A DNA stretch of 8,976 bases. Source: an uncultured Collinsella sp. (GTDB lineage: Bacteria; Actinomycetota; Coriobacteriia; Coriobacteriales; Coriobacteriaceae). Position 1 is the first letter of the stretch; each line of letters starts with the position of its first letter. Under the pieces are notes generated by a model. It saw nothing but the letters and a program-made list of their open reading frames with translations. It was not told the origin of the DNA and made no database searches. The stretch covers positions 1 through 8,976 of the forward strand of contig CABUXM010000077.1 in NCBI GenBank assembly GCA_902495545.1. The letters are read 5' to 3'. The position numbers and the translations under genes are program-made. Of this stretch, positions 1 through 6,357 are shown in pieces.

Positions 1-967
1 GGCCACCGTCGGCAGCGCCAGAGGTGGACTCGACGAAGGTGGTGATGGAGGAGACGCCCATAAAGCCACCGGCGGCAGCGGCCACGGAGTCAACGACCAG
101 GATGGGGCGGATGTCCTCGACATTGCCGTCCTCGGTTAGGAACTCGCCCTGCTTGGCGACGGCCATGGCGGTGCCCATGGTGTCAAAGAAGTCACTCATG
201 AGCAGCGAGAAGGCAACGACGAGCAGCATCGGGTCGGTCAGAACCTTCACGATAGCCATGTTGCCGTCTGCGGTGCTGGCAAACGGGGCGCCAAAGGTCG
301 AGAAGTCGAGCGGGGCGATAAGGCCCTCGGGCGCATGGGTGACGCCCAGCGGGATGCCGGCGATAACGGCGACGATGATACCGATGAGCAGCGAGCCCGG
401 CACGTTGCGGGAGGCCAAGGCAACCGTCACGACGATGGAGATGATGCCGACGATAAAGGTGGGGGAGGAGATGTCGCCCAGACCGACGAGTGTACCGGCG
501 CCAGCGGTGATAATGCCGGCGTCGCACAGGCCGATCATGGCGATGAACAGACCCAGGCCCACCGAGATAGCGTGGCGCAGAACCACGGGGATGGCGTCCA
601 TGATGGCCTCGCGCAGGCCGCAAAGGACGAGCAGCAAGATGACGACACCCTCGAGGAAGATGACGCTCATGGCCACGTGCCAGTCACCGCCGCACATGGT
701 GGTGGTGATGCCCGCGATCATGGCATTGATGCCCAGACCCGACGCGCAGGCGAGCGGGCGGTTAGCGAAGATGCCCATGCAGATGGTCATGATGCCAGCG
801 CCCAGGCAGGTGGCGCAGGCGAGCGCTCCCGCATCGATGCCGGCGCCCGAGAGCACCGCGGGGTTGACGGCGATGATGTAGGCCATCGCCAGGAATGTTG
901 TCAGTCCAGCGCGAAGTTCGGTCCCGATTGTGGACTTGCGCTCGCTGACGTGAAATAGTTCGTCCAT
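1..967 (-). CDS. AzgA/PbuG-type NCS2 purine permease, 3' end cut by window edge
   Basis: Read on the minus strand from the ATG at 967, this gives 322 residues and runs off the window with no stop, so the C-terminal part is missing. The N-terminus begins MDELFHVSERKSTIGTELRAG and continues into LTTFLAMAYIIAVNP, the first-helix signature of AzgA-like purine (guanine/hypoxanthine/adenine) proton symporters. Further on are SDFFDTMGTAMAVAKQGEF and then VDSVAAAAGGFMGVSSITTFVES, which match the conserved carrier motifs of the family; the window ends just after the SGAADGG segment. The protein is highly hydrophobic with many membrane helices. An AAGGAAAGG ribosome binding site sits about 6 nt before the start. 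The ATG at 971 is in another frame and is not used. The family is clear; which purine base is carried cannot be told. Its promoter region (968-1160) is shared with the divergent deformylase-like gene. I see no recognisable purine riboswitch there. Confidence 0.9.
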   Translation of the reverse strand, partial: MDELFHVSERKSTIGTELRAGLTTFLAMAYIIAVNPAVLSGAGIDAGALACATCLGAGIMTICMGIFANRPLACASGLGINAMIAGITTTMCGGDWHVAMSVIFLEGVVILLLVLCGLREAIMDAIPVVLRHAISVGLGLFIAMIGLCDAGIITAGAGTLVGLGDISSPTFIVGIISIVVTVALASRNVPGSLLIGIIVAVIAGIPLGVTHAPEGLIAPLDFSTFGAPFASTADGNMAIVKVLTDPMLLVVAFSLLMSDFFDTMGTAMAVAKQGEFLTEDGNVEDIRPILVVDSVAAAAGGFMGVSSITTFVESTSGAADGG

Positions 968-984
968 GCATACCCTTTCCTTGT

Positions 985-1005
985 TCGGCCCCGAGTTTAG
1001 GCCGA
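985..1005 (-). promoter_or_regulatory. Small hairpin in the 5' leader of the purine permease
   Basis: TCGGCC (985-990) and GGCCGA (1000-1005) are exact complements with a 9-nt loop. The hairpin would lie in the permease mRNA leader about 5 nt upstream of the AAGGAAAGG ribosome binding site, so it could influence initiation. There is no U-tract, so it is not a simple terminator. A 6-bp stem can arise by chance, so confidence is low. Confidence 0.25.
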
Positions 1006-1121
1006 TTGACACGAACTCACCCACTATATCGCCTTTGTGAAGTTGGTGTTCCTCACATGTTGATGTTCGGCGGTTTGTTACGGACGGGCGGTATCTTTCG
1101 CATGAAATTGTGTAGGTACCG

Positions 1122-1127
1122 TATACT
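1122..1127 (+). promoter_or_regulatory. Candidate -10 box for the deformylase-like gene
   Basis: TATACT matches the sigma-70-type -10 consensus in five of six positions and lies 33 nt before the ATG at 1161. This gives a plausible short leader of about 27 nt. No convincing -35 hexamer is found 16-18 bp upstream, so the promoter call rests on the -10 box and its position only. Confidence 0.4.
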
Positions 1128-1160
1128 TAAGCGGTTACAACGACCCCTATGGAGGAACGT

Positions 1161-1580
1161 ATGATTAAAGAGCTCTGCCGCGACGAGGCTATCCTGTCCC
1201 AGCGTTGCGAGGTTGCGACTGTCGAGGACGAGTCGGTCGCTCAGGACCTGATCGATACCATCAAGTCGCTCGATGATGCCGGCTGCTTGGCTGCCAACCA
1301 GATCGGCGTCACCAAGAAGGTCTGCGTCTATCTGGACGATGCCGGCGAGCCCCACGTGCTCTACAACCCCCGTCTGGTGTTTGGCCTGGGCGCCAGTAAG
1401 ATGGAGGAGAGCTGCCTGACGCACGAGGAGGTCACCAAGTCCACGCGCTATATCAAGTGCAAGGTTGCCTTTGACCAGATCGTCGACGGCAAGATGAAGG
1501 AGTGCCGCCGCGACTACGCGGGCTTTGAGGCACAGATGATCCAGCATATGATCGACCACTGCCTCGGCAAGTTGGTCTAA
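1161..1580 (+). CDS. def: Peptide-deformylase family protein with altered catalytic motif (139 aa)
   Basis: Peptide deformylases remove the formyl group from the initiator methionine of new proteins in the cytoplasm, using a metal held by one Cys and two His. This 139-residue protein belongs to the short deformylase-like group (typical enzymes have about 150-190 residues). Motif 1 is degenerate: AGCLAANQ at 40-47, with the conserved Gln47. Motif 2 is ESCLT, with the metal-ligand Cys85 but Ser where Gly is normal. Motif 3 is QHMIDH at 128-133: both His ligands (129, 133) are kept, but the catalytic Glu is replaced by Met130 (codon ATG). The metal site is therefore probably intact while normal hydrolysis is doubtful. 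The start at 1161 is chosen because GGAGG (1151-1155) lies 5 nt before it. The in-frame ATG at 1149 overlaps that site and is unlikely. It may be a non-catalytic paralogue; whether a canonical deformylase exists elsewhere cannot be seen here. Confidence 0.85.
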   Translation: MIKELCRDEAILSQRCEVATVEDESVAQDLIDTIKSLDDAGCLAANQIGVTKKVCVYLDDAGEPHVLYNPRLVFGLGASKMEESCLTHEEVTKSTRYIKCKVAFDQIVDGKMKECRRDYAGFEAQMIQHMIDHCLGKLV

Positions 1581-1680
1581 GGGGATCAAAGCACCGCACC
1601 TTGCCGCTCAATCGTCGCTCGCGTACCTTAAGTACGCTTCGCTCCTCTTTCGTGGCAATCTGCGGCACTTTGACCCCTTA
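1578..1680. repeat. Large imperfect palindrome overlapping the deformylase-like stop codon
   Basis: The left arm starts with the stop codon itself (TAAGGGG, 1578-1584), continues ATCAAAGCACCGCA, and is mirrored at the right by TGCGGCACTTTGA and CCCCTTA (1661-1680). At the centre GCGTAC (1621-1626) and GTACGC (1632-1637) pair around CTTAA. Between them TTGCC (1601-1605) pairs with GGCAA (1654-1658). Together this makes a roughly 100-nt hairpin with one bulge, a few mismatches and an unpaired internal section. There is no U-tract on either side, and a canonical terminator follows about 45 nt later. It therefore looks more like an extragenic repetitive (REP/BIME- or MITE-like) element, or an mRNA 3'-end stabiliser, than a terminator. 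Copy number elsewhere is unknown. Confidence 0.6.
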
Positions 1681-1724
1681 GACGACCTGCGGGGTCAACT
1701 TGGTTGAGTTTATCCTGCTTGAAT

Positions 1725-1767
1725 AGCCCGGGCGTGACATTGTTGTCATGTCCGGGCTTTTGTGTTT
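1725..1767 (+). terminator. Rho-independent terminator after the deformylase-like gene
   Basis: A 15-bp stem is formed by AGCCCGGGCGTGACA (1725-1739) and TGTCATGTCCGGGCT (1744-1758), fully paired with two G-U wobbles around a 4-nt loop. It is followed directly by a T-rich run (TTTTGTGTTT). It ends transcription coming from the deformylase-like gene and separates it from the hydrolase gene, whose start is about 60 nt downstream. Confidence 0.88.
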
Positions 1768-1824
1768 AGCGCCTTTTTGTTTGGTGACAATAACCTTAGC
1801 AGGAACGTAAAGCAAGGAGGCGCT

Positions 1825-2790
1825 ATGTGTACGAGCATTCGATTTACCGATGATTCTGGCCACATGTATCTAGGCCGCAACCTCGACTGGAGCTTTGACT
1901 ATGGCCAACAGGTTCGCGTGATGCCTCGCGGGTTTCACATTCCGTATTCGTTTATCGACGACGCGACAGCGGCACACGCGGTGATCGGTATGTGCATCGA
2001 TTACAAGAACTATCCCATGTTTTTCGATTGCGGCAACGATGCGGGTCTGGCTGTGGCGGGACTCAATTTTCCAGGCTATGCCGAGTATGCCGAGGGCCCT
2101 GTCGACGGCAAGAACAATATCGCGGCCTATGAGTTTCCCCTGTGGGTGACAGCGACGTTCTCGACGGTCGATGAGGTCGAGGCCGCGCTGCGCGACACGG
2201 TGATTGTCGCCAAATCTGCCGGAGAGGGGCTGGGCGTGTCGCTGCTCCATTGGATTATCGGCGACAGCCAGCGCAGCATCGTGGTCGAGATGATGGCTGA
2301 CGGCCTGCATGTATACGACGATCCGGTCGACACCCTTGCCAACCAGCCGACCTTCCCGTGGCACATGGAAAACCTGCGCACCTATATCACTGCCACAAGC
2401 GATTTTCCGCAGACGGCGACATGGCGTGGCGCCGAGCTCAAGCCCTATGGCGCGGGTGCCGGCATGCGCGGTATTCCGGGCGATTGCTATTCGCCGAGCC
2501 GTTTTGTAAAGGCGGCGTACCTCAATGCCAATTACCCGCAAAAGGAGAGCGAGACCGAAAACGTCGTCCGCATGTTCCGTTCACTCGAGGGCGTGGTGAT
2601 GATTGAGGGGGCGTCCAGGATGGGCGATGGCAAGTTCGAGAAGACTATCTATACCGGATGCTTTAGCGCGCGCACGGGCAATTATTACTACGCGATGTAT
2701 GGGGATCCGTCGATTCGCTACGTGAGCCTGATGGATGCCGAGGGCGCGAGCCCCGATAGGCTCGTGGTTCCCGAGCCGCGTCGTTCGTAG
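1825..2790 (+). CDS. bsh: Choloylglycine hydrolase family protein, probable bile salt hydrolase (321 aa)
   Basis: Ntn-fold hydrolase of the bile salt hydrolase/penicillin V acylase family, which cleaves the amide of glycine- or taurine-conjugated bile acids. The mature enzyme begins with the nucleophile Cys2 after Met removal, which fixes the start at 1825. An upstream in-frame GTG at 1762 would bury the Cys and overlaps the terminator. AAGGAGG (1814-1820) lies 4 nt before the ATG. Catalytic residues are all present: Cys2, Arg18, Asp21 (in GRNLDW), Asn81 (AGLNFPG), Asn173 (ANQPTF) and Arg226 (SPSRF). The last two sit two positions earlier than the usual 175 and 228, because the loop at about 128-140 is shorter. 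Length is normal (family about 315-330). There is no signal peptide, so it is cytoplasmic. AGLNFP and LHWII favour bile salt hydrolase over penicillin V acylase, but the substrate is inferred. No convincing -35/-10 pair was found upstream. The gene stands alone, convergent with kup. Confidence 0.9.
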   Translation: MCTSIRFTDDSGHMYLGRNLDWSFDYGQQVRVMPRGFHIPYSFIDDATAAHAVIGMCIDYKNYPMFFDCGNDAGLAVAGLNFPGYAEYAEGPVDGKNNIAAYEFPLWVTATFSTVDEVEAALRDTVIVAKSAGEGLGVSLLHWIIGDSQRSIVVEMMADGLHVYDDPVDTLANQPTFPWHMENLRTYITATSDFPQTATWRGAELKPYGAGAGMRGIPGDCYSPSRFVKAAYLNANYPQKESETENVVRMFRSLEGVVMIEGASRMGDGKFEKTIYTGCFSARTGNYYYAMYGDPSIRYVSLMDAEGASPDRLVVPEPRRS

Positions 2791-2813
2791 GTGAGAAGTC
2801 CGTCGCGATACAA

Positions 2814-2849
2814 AGCGGCCCTGCATCTCCCGTGAGATGCAGGGCCGCT
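2814..2849. terminator. Shared terminator hairpin between convergent bsh and kup
   Basis: AGCGGCCCTGCATCT (2814-2828) and its exact complement (2835-2849) form a perfect 15-bp stem with a 6-nt loop, in the 79-nt gap between two converging genes. Read on the minus strand it is followed by TTTGT, giving a short U-tract for kup. On the plus strand the following bases (GTCGTCGATT) are poor in U. It most likely works best for kup but can stop both transcripts. Confidence 0.8.
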
Positions 2850-2869
2850 GTCGTCGATTCGTGACGTCG

Positions 2870-5119
2870 CTAGAAGTTGGCGTCGTTGAGTTGTTCGCTC
2901 TCGAGGCCGTCGAGCTGTTGCTGTTCGGGCGTATCTGCGACGCTCTCGAGCAGCTCAGTGGGATCGACGTTCATGTCCCTACCGGCCTCGTTGCCGTTGA
3001 CCAAGTCGTCCGAGAAGATGTCGACTTCCATTTCTTCGGCCTCTTCGATCTGAACCTCGAGCGGCACCTGGGTGCGCACGAGCTTAACGGCCGGGCGCAT
3101 GCGGGCAAACAGCGGCACGTACTCGATGATGATGGCCGAGTTCTCGAGACCATACCAACGTGCCGGGCTTCCGCAGGCGCGGCGGACGGCGTACTTGATG
3201 GCCATCACGCGGTGGTCGTTGCGGTTGATGTCCGTTTCGGGGGCAAGCATCTTGCGCAGCATGCAAAAACGGAAGTCGCCCACGTTGCCGCGCGTCTCGT
3301 AGATGGAGTAGGTGTGGTGCTGCGGCGGCAGCTCGCCCGATGCCATCAGGTCGCCAACAATCTGGCGCAGGTAGGCGTTAACGCGCTGGTTGACCTTAAA
3401 GCCCAGGTCCAAGCGCACGCGGAACAAGAAGTCCGTGCCAAAGGTCTCAACGGAATACTCATGCGTATAGGGCTCGTCGGTAACGTGCACGTTGATGAAC
3501 CAGTATGCCTTGGCGCGCTTGGGATGCTTGTCCAAGATGGAATAGAGCACGTCGCGGTCGAGCGTGAGCGGGTCGGGACTGTTGGTGAGGAACACCAGGT
3601 TGTCGGCGAGCACGGGGTAGGTCTCGTCGTTACGCAGGCGGTTGAGCTGATCGATGTACTTGGGGACGGGCAGCAGAATCGTCTGCGTGCGCTCGATGGC
3701 GGTGCCGCGGCGCCACACATACATAAGGCCAAACAGCAGCGAGGCCAAGAAGATCATGACGTAACCGCCGTCAAAGAACATGGTGAGGCACGAGGCGAAG
3801 AAGCACAGCTCAATGGCGCCGAAGAGCAGGGCGAAGACGCAGGCGCCCAGCTTGTGCTTAAGAATGCCGGCGATATAGCTCGTCAGCAGCGTGGTGGTCA
3901 TAAGCATGGTCACGGTAATGGCGAGGCCATAGGCGCTCTCCATGCGCTCGGAGTTCTGGAACAGCAGCACGATGAAGATGCAGCCGATCCACATGATGTT
4001 GTTGACGAGCGGAATATAGAGCTGGCCCTTGGTGTCGCTGGGGTAGTGGATGCGCAGGTGCGGCATAAGGTTGAGGCGCGTTGCCTCGGATACCAGCGAG
4101 AACGAGCCGGTGATGAGCGCCTGTGAGGCGATGATGGCCGCCACGGCCGAAAGCACGATGGCAAAGGGGCGCAGGGGCTCGGGGAGCATCATATAGAACG
4201 GGTTGACGATATCCATCGCGAGCATCTGGGGGTTGTAGTTATTGGCGAGCAGCCAAGCGCCTTGACCCAGATAGTTGAGGATAAGGGCCGCCTTAACAAA
4301 CGGCCAGGATGCATAGATGTTGGCCTTGCCCACATGACCCATGTCCGAGTAGAGCGCCTCGGCACCGGTTGTCGACAGGAAGACAAAGCCGAGCACCATG
4401 ATGCCCGAGTGGTTGATGGGCGAGAACAGGAACATGATGCCGCGGATGGGGTTGAGCGCGCGCAGGATGGACAGGTTGCCGAGCATGTTGAACAGGCCGG
4501 CGCCTGCCAGGAACAGGAACCACAGCGTCATGAGCGGGCCGAACAGCTTGCCGATCGACGAGGTACCGGCGCGCTGCATGGCAAATAGGCCGCAGATAAT
4601 GATGATGGTAATAATGATGACGTTGGTTTGCCCGTCACCCAAAAGCGCGTGACCCCACTCGATGGTGCGCAGGCCCTCGATGGCCGTGGTAACCGTGACG
4701 GCGGGGGTGAGGATGCCGTCGGCGAGCAGCGCCGCGCCGCCGATCATGGCGGGGAGAATCAGCCATGGCGCCACCTTGCGCACGAGACTGAACAGGGCGA
4801 AGATGCCGCCTTCGTTGTGGTTGTCGGCCTTCATGGCGATCAGCACGTACTTGACCGTGGTCACGAGCGTCATGGTCCAGATAACGAGTGAAAGCGCGCC
4901 CAGGATCATGTCCTCGCTGACGGTTCCGATGCCGCCGTTGTTGGCGACGATTGACTTCATGGTGTACATGGGGCTCGTGCCGATGTCGCCGTAGACGACG
5001 CCGAGCGTTACGAGCAACATGCCAGCGGAGAGGGGGATGGCGCCATGCCCGCCCTGACTATGCTGGTCTTGGAGGCTTGCCTCCAGCTTGTTGTGTGCCA
5101 CGTGGACTCCCTTGGACAT
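2870..5119 (-). CDS. kup: KUP-family potassium uptake protein with acidic C-terminal tail (749 aa)
   Basis: Membrane potassium transporter of the KUP/HAK/KT family (potassium-proton symport). Signatures in order: GVVYGDIGTSPMY (about 40-52), whose Asp45 corresponds to the essential first-helix acidic residue of the family; NEGGIFAL (102-109); and GAALLADGILTPAVTV (128-143). About a dozen hydrophobic helices fill roughly the first 465 residues. They are followed by a cytoplasmic domain of about 220 residues that includes YGLENSAIIIEYVPLF. At 749 residues it is longer than E. coli Kup (622). The last 61 residues hold 19 Asp/Glu and one basic residue, a low-complexity extension. The start at 5119 has AGAGG a few bases upstream and precedes a hydrophilic N-terminus of about 25 residues. 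It lies 208 nt downstream of the EamA gene on the same strand, with hairpins between, so it is probably transcribed separately. Related KUP proteins in some Gram-positive bacteria are controlled by c-di-AMP; nothing here shows that directly. Confidence 0.96.
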   Translation of the reverse strand: MSKGVHVAHNKLEASLQDQHSQGGHGAIPLSAGMLLVTLGVVYGDIGTSPMYTMKSIVANNGGIGTVSEDMILGALSLVIWTMTLVTTVKYVLIAMKADNHNEGGIFALFSLVRKVAPWLILPAMIGGAALLADGILTPAVTVTTAIEGLRTIEWGHALLGDGQTNVIIITIIIICGLFAMQRAGTSSIGKLFGPLMTLWFLFLAGAGLFNMLGNLSILRALNPIRGIMFLFSPINHSGIMVLGFVFLSTTGAEALYSDMGHVGKANIYASWPFVKAALILNYLGQGAWLLANNYNPQMLAMDIVNPFYMMLPEPLRPFAIVLSAVAAIIASQALITGSFSLVSEATRLNLMPHLRIHYPSDTKGQLYIPLVNNIMWIGCIFIVLLFQNSERMESAYGLAITVTMLMTTTLLTSYIAGILKHKLGACVFALLFGAIELCFFASCLTMFFDGGYVMIFLASLLFGLMYVWRRGTAIERTQTILLPVPKYIDQLNRLRNDETYPVLADNLVFLTNSPDPLTLDRDVLYSILDKHPKRAKAYWFINVHVTDEPYTHEYSVETFGTDFLFRVRLDLGFKVNQRVNAYLRQIVGDLMASGELPPQHHTYSIYETRGNVGDFRFCMLRKMLAPETDINRNDHRVMAIKYAVRRACGSPARWYGLENSAIIIEYVPLFARMRPAVKLVRTQVPLEVQIEEAEEMEVDIFSDDLVNGNEAGRDMNVDPTELLESVADTPEQQQLDGLESEQLNDANF

Positions 5120-5156
5120 CTGGCCTCTGCAAAGAGCAGTAGACCTTTATGCCATC

Positions 5157-5162
5157 TTTATA
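5157..5162 (-). promoter_or_regulatory. Candidate -10 box for kup
   Basis: On the minus strand TATAAA, preceded by TG, lies about 38 nt before the kup ATG. No good -35 hexamer is present at the usual spacing. This would fit a promoter that depends on an activator or on the extended -10, and the palindrome at 5201-5224 is the obvious place for a regulator. Positional evidence only. Confidence 0.35.
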
Positions 5163-5200
5163 CATTTAAGAGCAGTTTGGCACATCGGGGTGTTTTAGAC

Positions 5201-5224
5201 AATAATCCCCAGCTGGGGATTATT
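5201..5224. promoter_or_regulatory. Perfect 24-bp palindrome upstream of kup
   Basis: AATAATCCCC (5201-5210), the self-complementary AGCT, and the exact complement of the first arm (5215-5224) make a flawless dyad. If transcription of kup starts near 5150, as the candidate -10 box suggests, the dyad centre lies around -62, a typical site for a dimeric activator. As RNA it would form a 10-bp hairpin with a 4-nt loop and a weak ATTATTGT tail, so a second terminator for the upstream EamA gene is the main alternative. Confidence 0.6.
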
Positions 5225-5242
5225 CATGTACGTAGGTAGCAT

Positions 5243-5313
5243 TTCAAAACAGGGGCGTATCCGCTGTATGGTTTGCTGCAGTGTGTCAACCGCGGATGCA
5301 CCCCTGCTTTGAA
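5243..5313 (-). terminator. Large hairpin downstream of the EamA gene, probable terminator
   Basis: Two 22-nt arms (5243-5264 and 5292-5313) match as inverted repeats at 19 of 22 positions, and all three differences are transitions. The core pairs AGGGG with CCCCT, and the outer ends TTCAAA/TTTGAA also pair. On the minus strand the G+C-rich stem is followed by TTTT, as expected for a terminator, 15 nt after the EamA stop codon. The 27-nt apical region itself contains GGTT/AACC and a CTGCAG dyad, so the structure is larger than a plain terminator. Confidence 0.55.
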
Positions 5314-5327
5314 CTGAAGAGGGGCGT

Positions 5328-6239
5328 TTAGGCGCGTACTGCCTGGGCGATACCGGCCTTGGCGCTTGCGCGCTTACCGGCGAGTTCGCAAAAGATCGCA
5401 CCGCCGATGATGAGCGCGGCGCCCATCAGGCGGACCGGTGTTATGGCTTCGCCCAAAAGGACGGCGGAGAACACAACCGCCGAAAGGGGCTCAAGATAGC
5501 CGACGACCGCGACGGTCTGTACGGGTAGTTTCGCGACGGCGCTAAAGTAGAACAGGCACCCGATTCCGGTGTTGACGACGCCGAGCATGGCGACGGCGCG
5601 CCAATTGATGCTTGCGGCGATGCCGGGGGAGAAGAACGAGGGGGCGCCTTGGGTGACGAGAGCGAGGATCAAGGCGGTCACAAAGGCGGAACTCACCTGG
5701 AGTGCGGAATTCTCGAGGCCTTCGATGTGCGGCGCGCCCTTGCTGGCGATGACCATCAACGCATAGCAAAATGCCGAGGCGATTCCGCAAGCGATACCAG
5801 CAATGGGCATATTGTCGCCTAGACCTTGCGCTGCAATGAGAAAAGCACCGCAAGCAACGGCGATGAAGCCGGCGATTTTGCCACCGGTCAGCTTTTCGCC
5901 AAAGATGAGCGGGGAGAGCGCCATGACAATGATGGGGCCGCAGTAGTACAGCAGCGAGGATACGCCGACGCCGATCGTCTGGTAGGCGCGGAATAGAAAA
6001 ATCCAGCTGGCGCCCAGCGCGGCTCCCGAGAGGAGGAGGGCTGCGGCTTCGCGGGGGCGAGATGGCGCCTGCAACTTATGGCGTTGGGTGATGGCGAGGA
6101 TGGTGACAAGCGAGAGTGCGCCCAAAAACGTGCGTAGTAGCACGATATCGGAGCTCGGCAGCGCGATGGCAGCGGCGATGATGCCGTTGGAGCCAAACAA
6201 TAGCAATGCTGCTAAGTACGTAAACAGTCCGTTGTTCAT
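5328..6239 (-). CDS. EamA/DMT-superfamily transporter (303 aa)
   Basis: Inner-membrane permease of the drug/metabolite transporter superfamily (EamA, formerly DUF6), usually exporters of amino acids or other small metabolites. About ten hydrophobic helices are arranged as two EamA repeats. The first ends with MALSPLIFGEKLTGGKIAGF plus a further helix. The second ends with the matching YLEPLSAVVFSAVLLGEAIT, then GAALIIGGAIF. The E-P and L-G-E pattern of the second repeat is the family hallmark. The length (303 aa) is normal and a short basic tail (KRASAKAG) ends the protein. The start at 6239 leads straight into the first helix. An AGAGGGG site lies 10 nt upstream, a slightly long spacing. It is divergent from the LysR-type gene with a 118-nt shared control region, so that regulator probably controls it. 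The substrate cannot be read from the sequence. Confidence 0.92.
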   Translation of the reverse strand: MNNGLFTYLAALLLFGSNGIIAAAIALPSSDIVLLRTFLGALSLVTILAITQRHKLQAPSRPREAAALLLSGAALGASWIFLFRAYQTIGVGVSSLLYYCGPIIVMALSPLIFGEKLTGGKIAGFIAVACGAFLIAAQGLGDNMPIAGIACGIASAFCYALMVIASKGAPHIEGLENSALQVSSAFVTALILALVTQGAPSFFSPGIAASINWRAVAMLGVVNTGIGCLFYFSAVAKLPVQTVAVVGYLEPLSAVVFSAVLLGEAITPVRLMGAALIIGGAIFCELAGKRASAKAGIAQAVRA

Positions 6240-6269
6240 GCGCTGACATCCCCTCTATATCCGAGCATC

Positions 6270-6284
6270 TTCACTATGGGTGAA
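6270..6284. promoter_or_regulatory. Candidate LysR-type binding site (T-N11-A) between EamA and LysR genes
   Basis: TTCAC and GTGAA form an inverted repeat around TATGG, with the inner T (6271) and A (6283) spaced as T-N11-A, the classical core of LysR-type regulator sites. It sits in the divergent intergenic region just upstream of the -10 box of the LysR gene and 31 nt before the EamA start, the expected place for autoregulation and control of the partner gene. Functional assignment is inference. Confidence 0.5.
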
Positions 6285-6306
6285 CTGGCTTTAGAAGAAA
6301 AGCGAA

Positions 6307-6312
6307 TATAAT
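6307..6312 (+). promoter_or_regulatory. -10 box of the LysR-type gene
   Basis: A perfect TATAAT lies 45 nt before the GTG start at 6358. No clear -35 hexamer occurs 16-18 bp upstream, where instead the end of the T-N11-A site approaches. This would fit a promoter influenced by the regulator itself. Confidence 0.5.
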
Positions 6313-6357
6313 GCATGGCTGACATGACAAAAGCTCATGCAAAGGTGGAGGGGTGCC

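Noticed and set aside
24..958. Two overlapping plus-strand open frames (285 and 207 codons)
   Set aside because: They lie antisense to the purine permease, which has clear AzgA motifs. The Met/Pro/Ser-rich and Asp/His/Gly-rich translations are frame shadows.
968..1160. Purine riboswitch upstream of the permease
   Set aside because: The conserved purine-aptamer core and loop sequences are not recognisable. Only a 6-bp hairpin near the ribosome binding site is seen.
1053..1589. Minus-strand open frame of 178 codons across the deformylase-like gene
   Set aside because: It is antisense to a recognisable deformylase-family protein that has a good ribosome binding site. No motif is seen in the antisense translation.
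1762..1824. N-terminal extension of the bile salt hydrolase from a GTG at 1762
   Set aside because: It would overlap the terminator and place the nucleophile Cys internally. The ATG at 1825 has AAGGAGG and puts Cys at position 2.
2837..4126. Long open frame (429 codons) on the plus strand
   Set aside because: It is antisense to kup, with no recognisable motif and a composition (His/Val/Asp/Gly-rich) typical of the opposite strand of a GC-rich gene.
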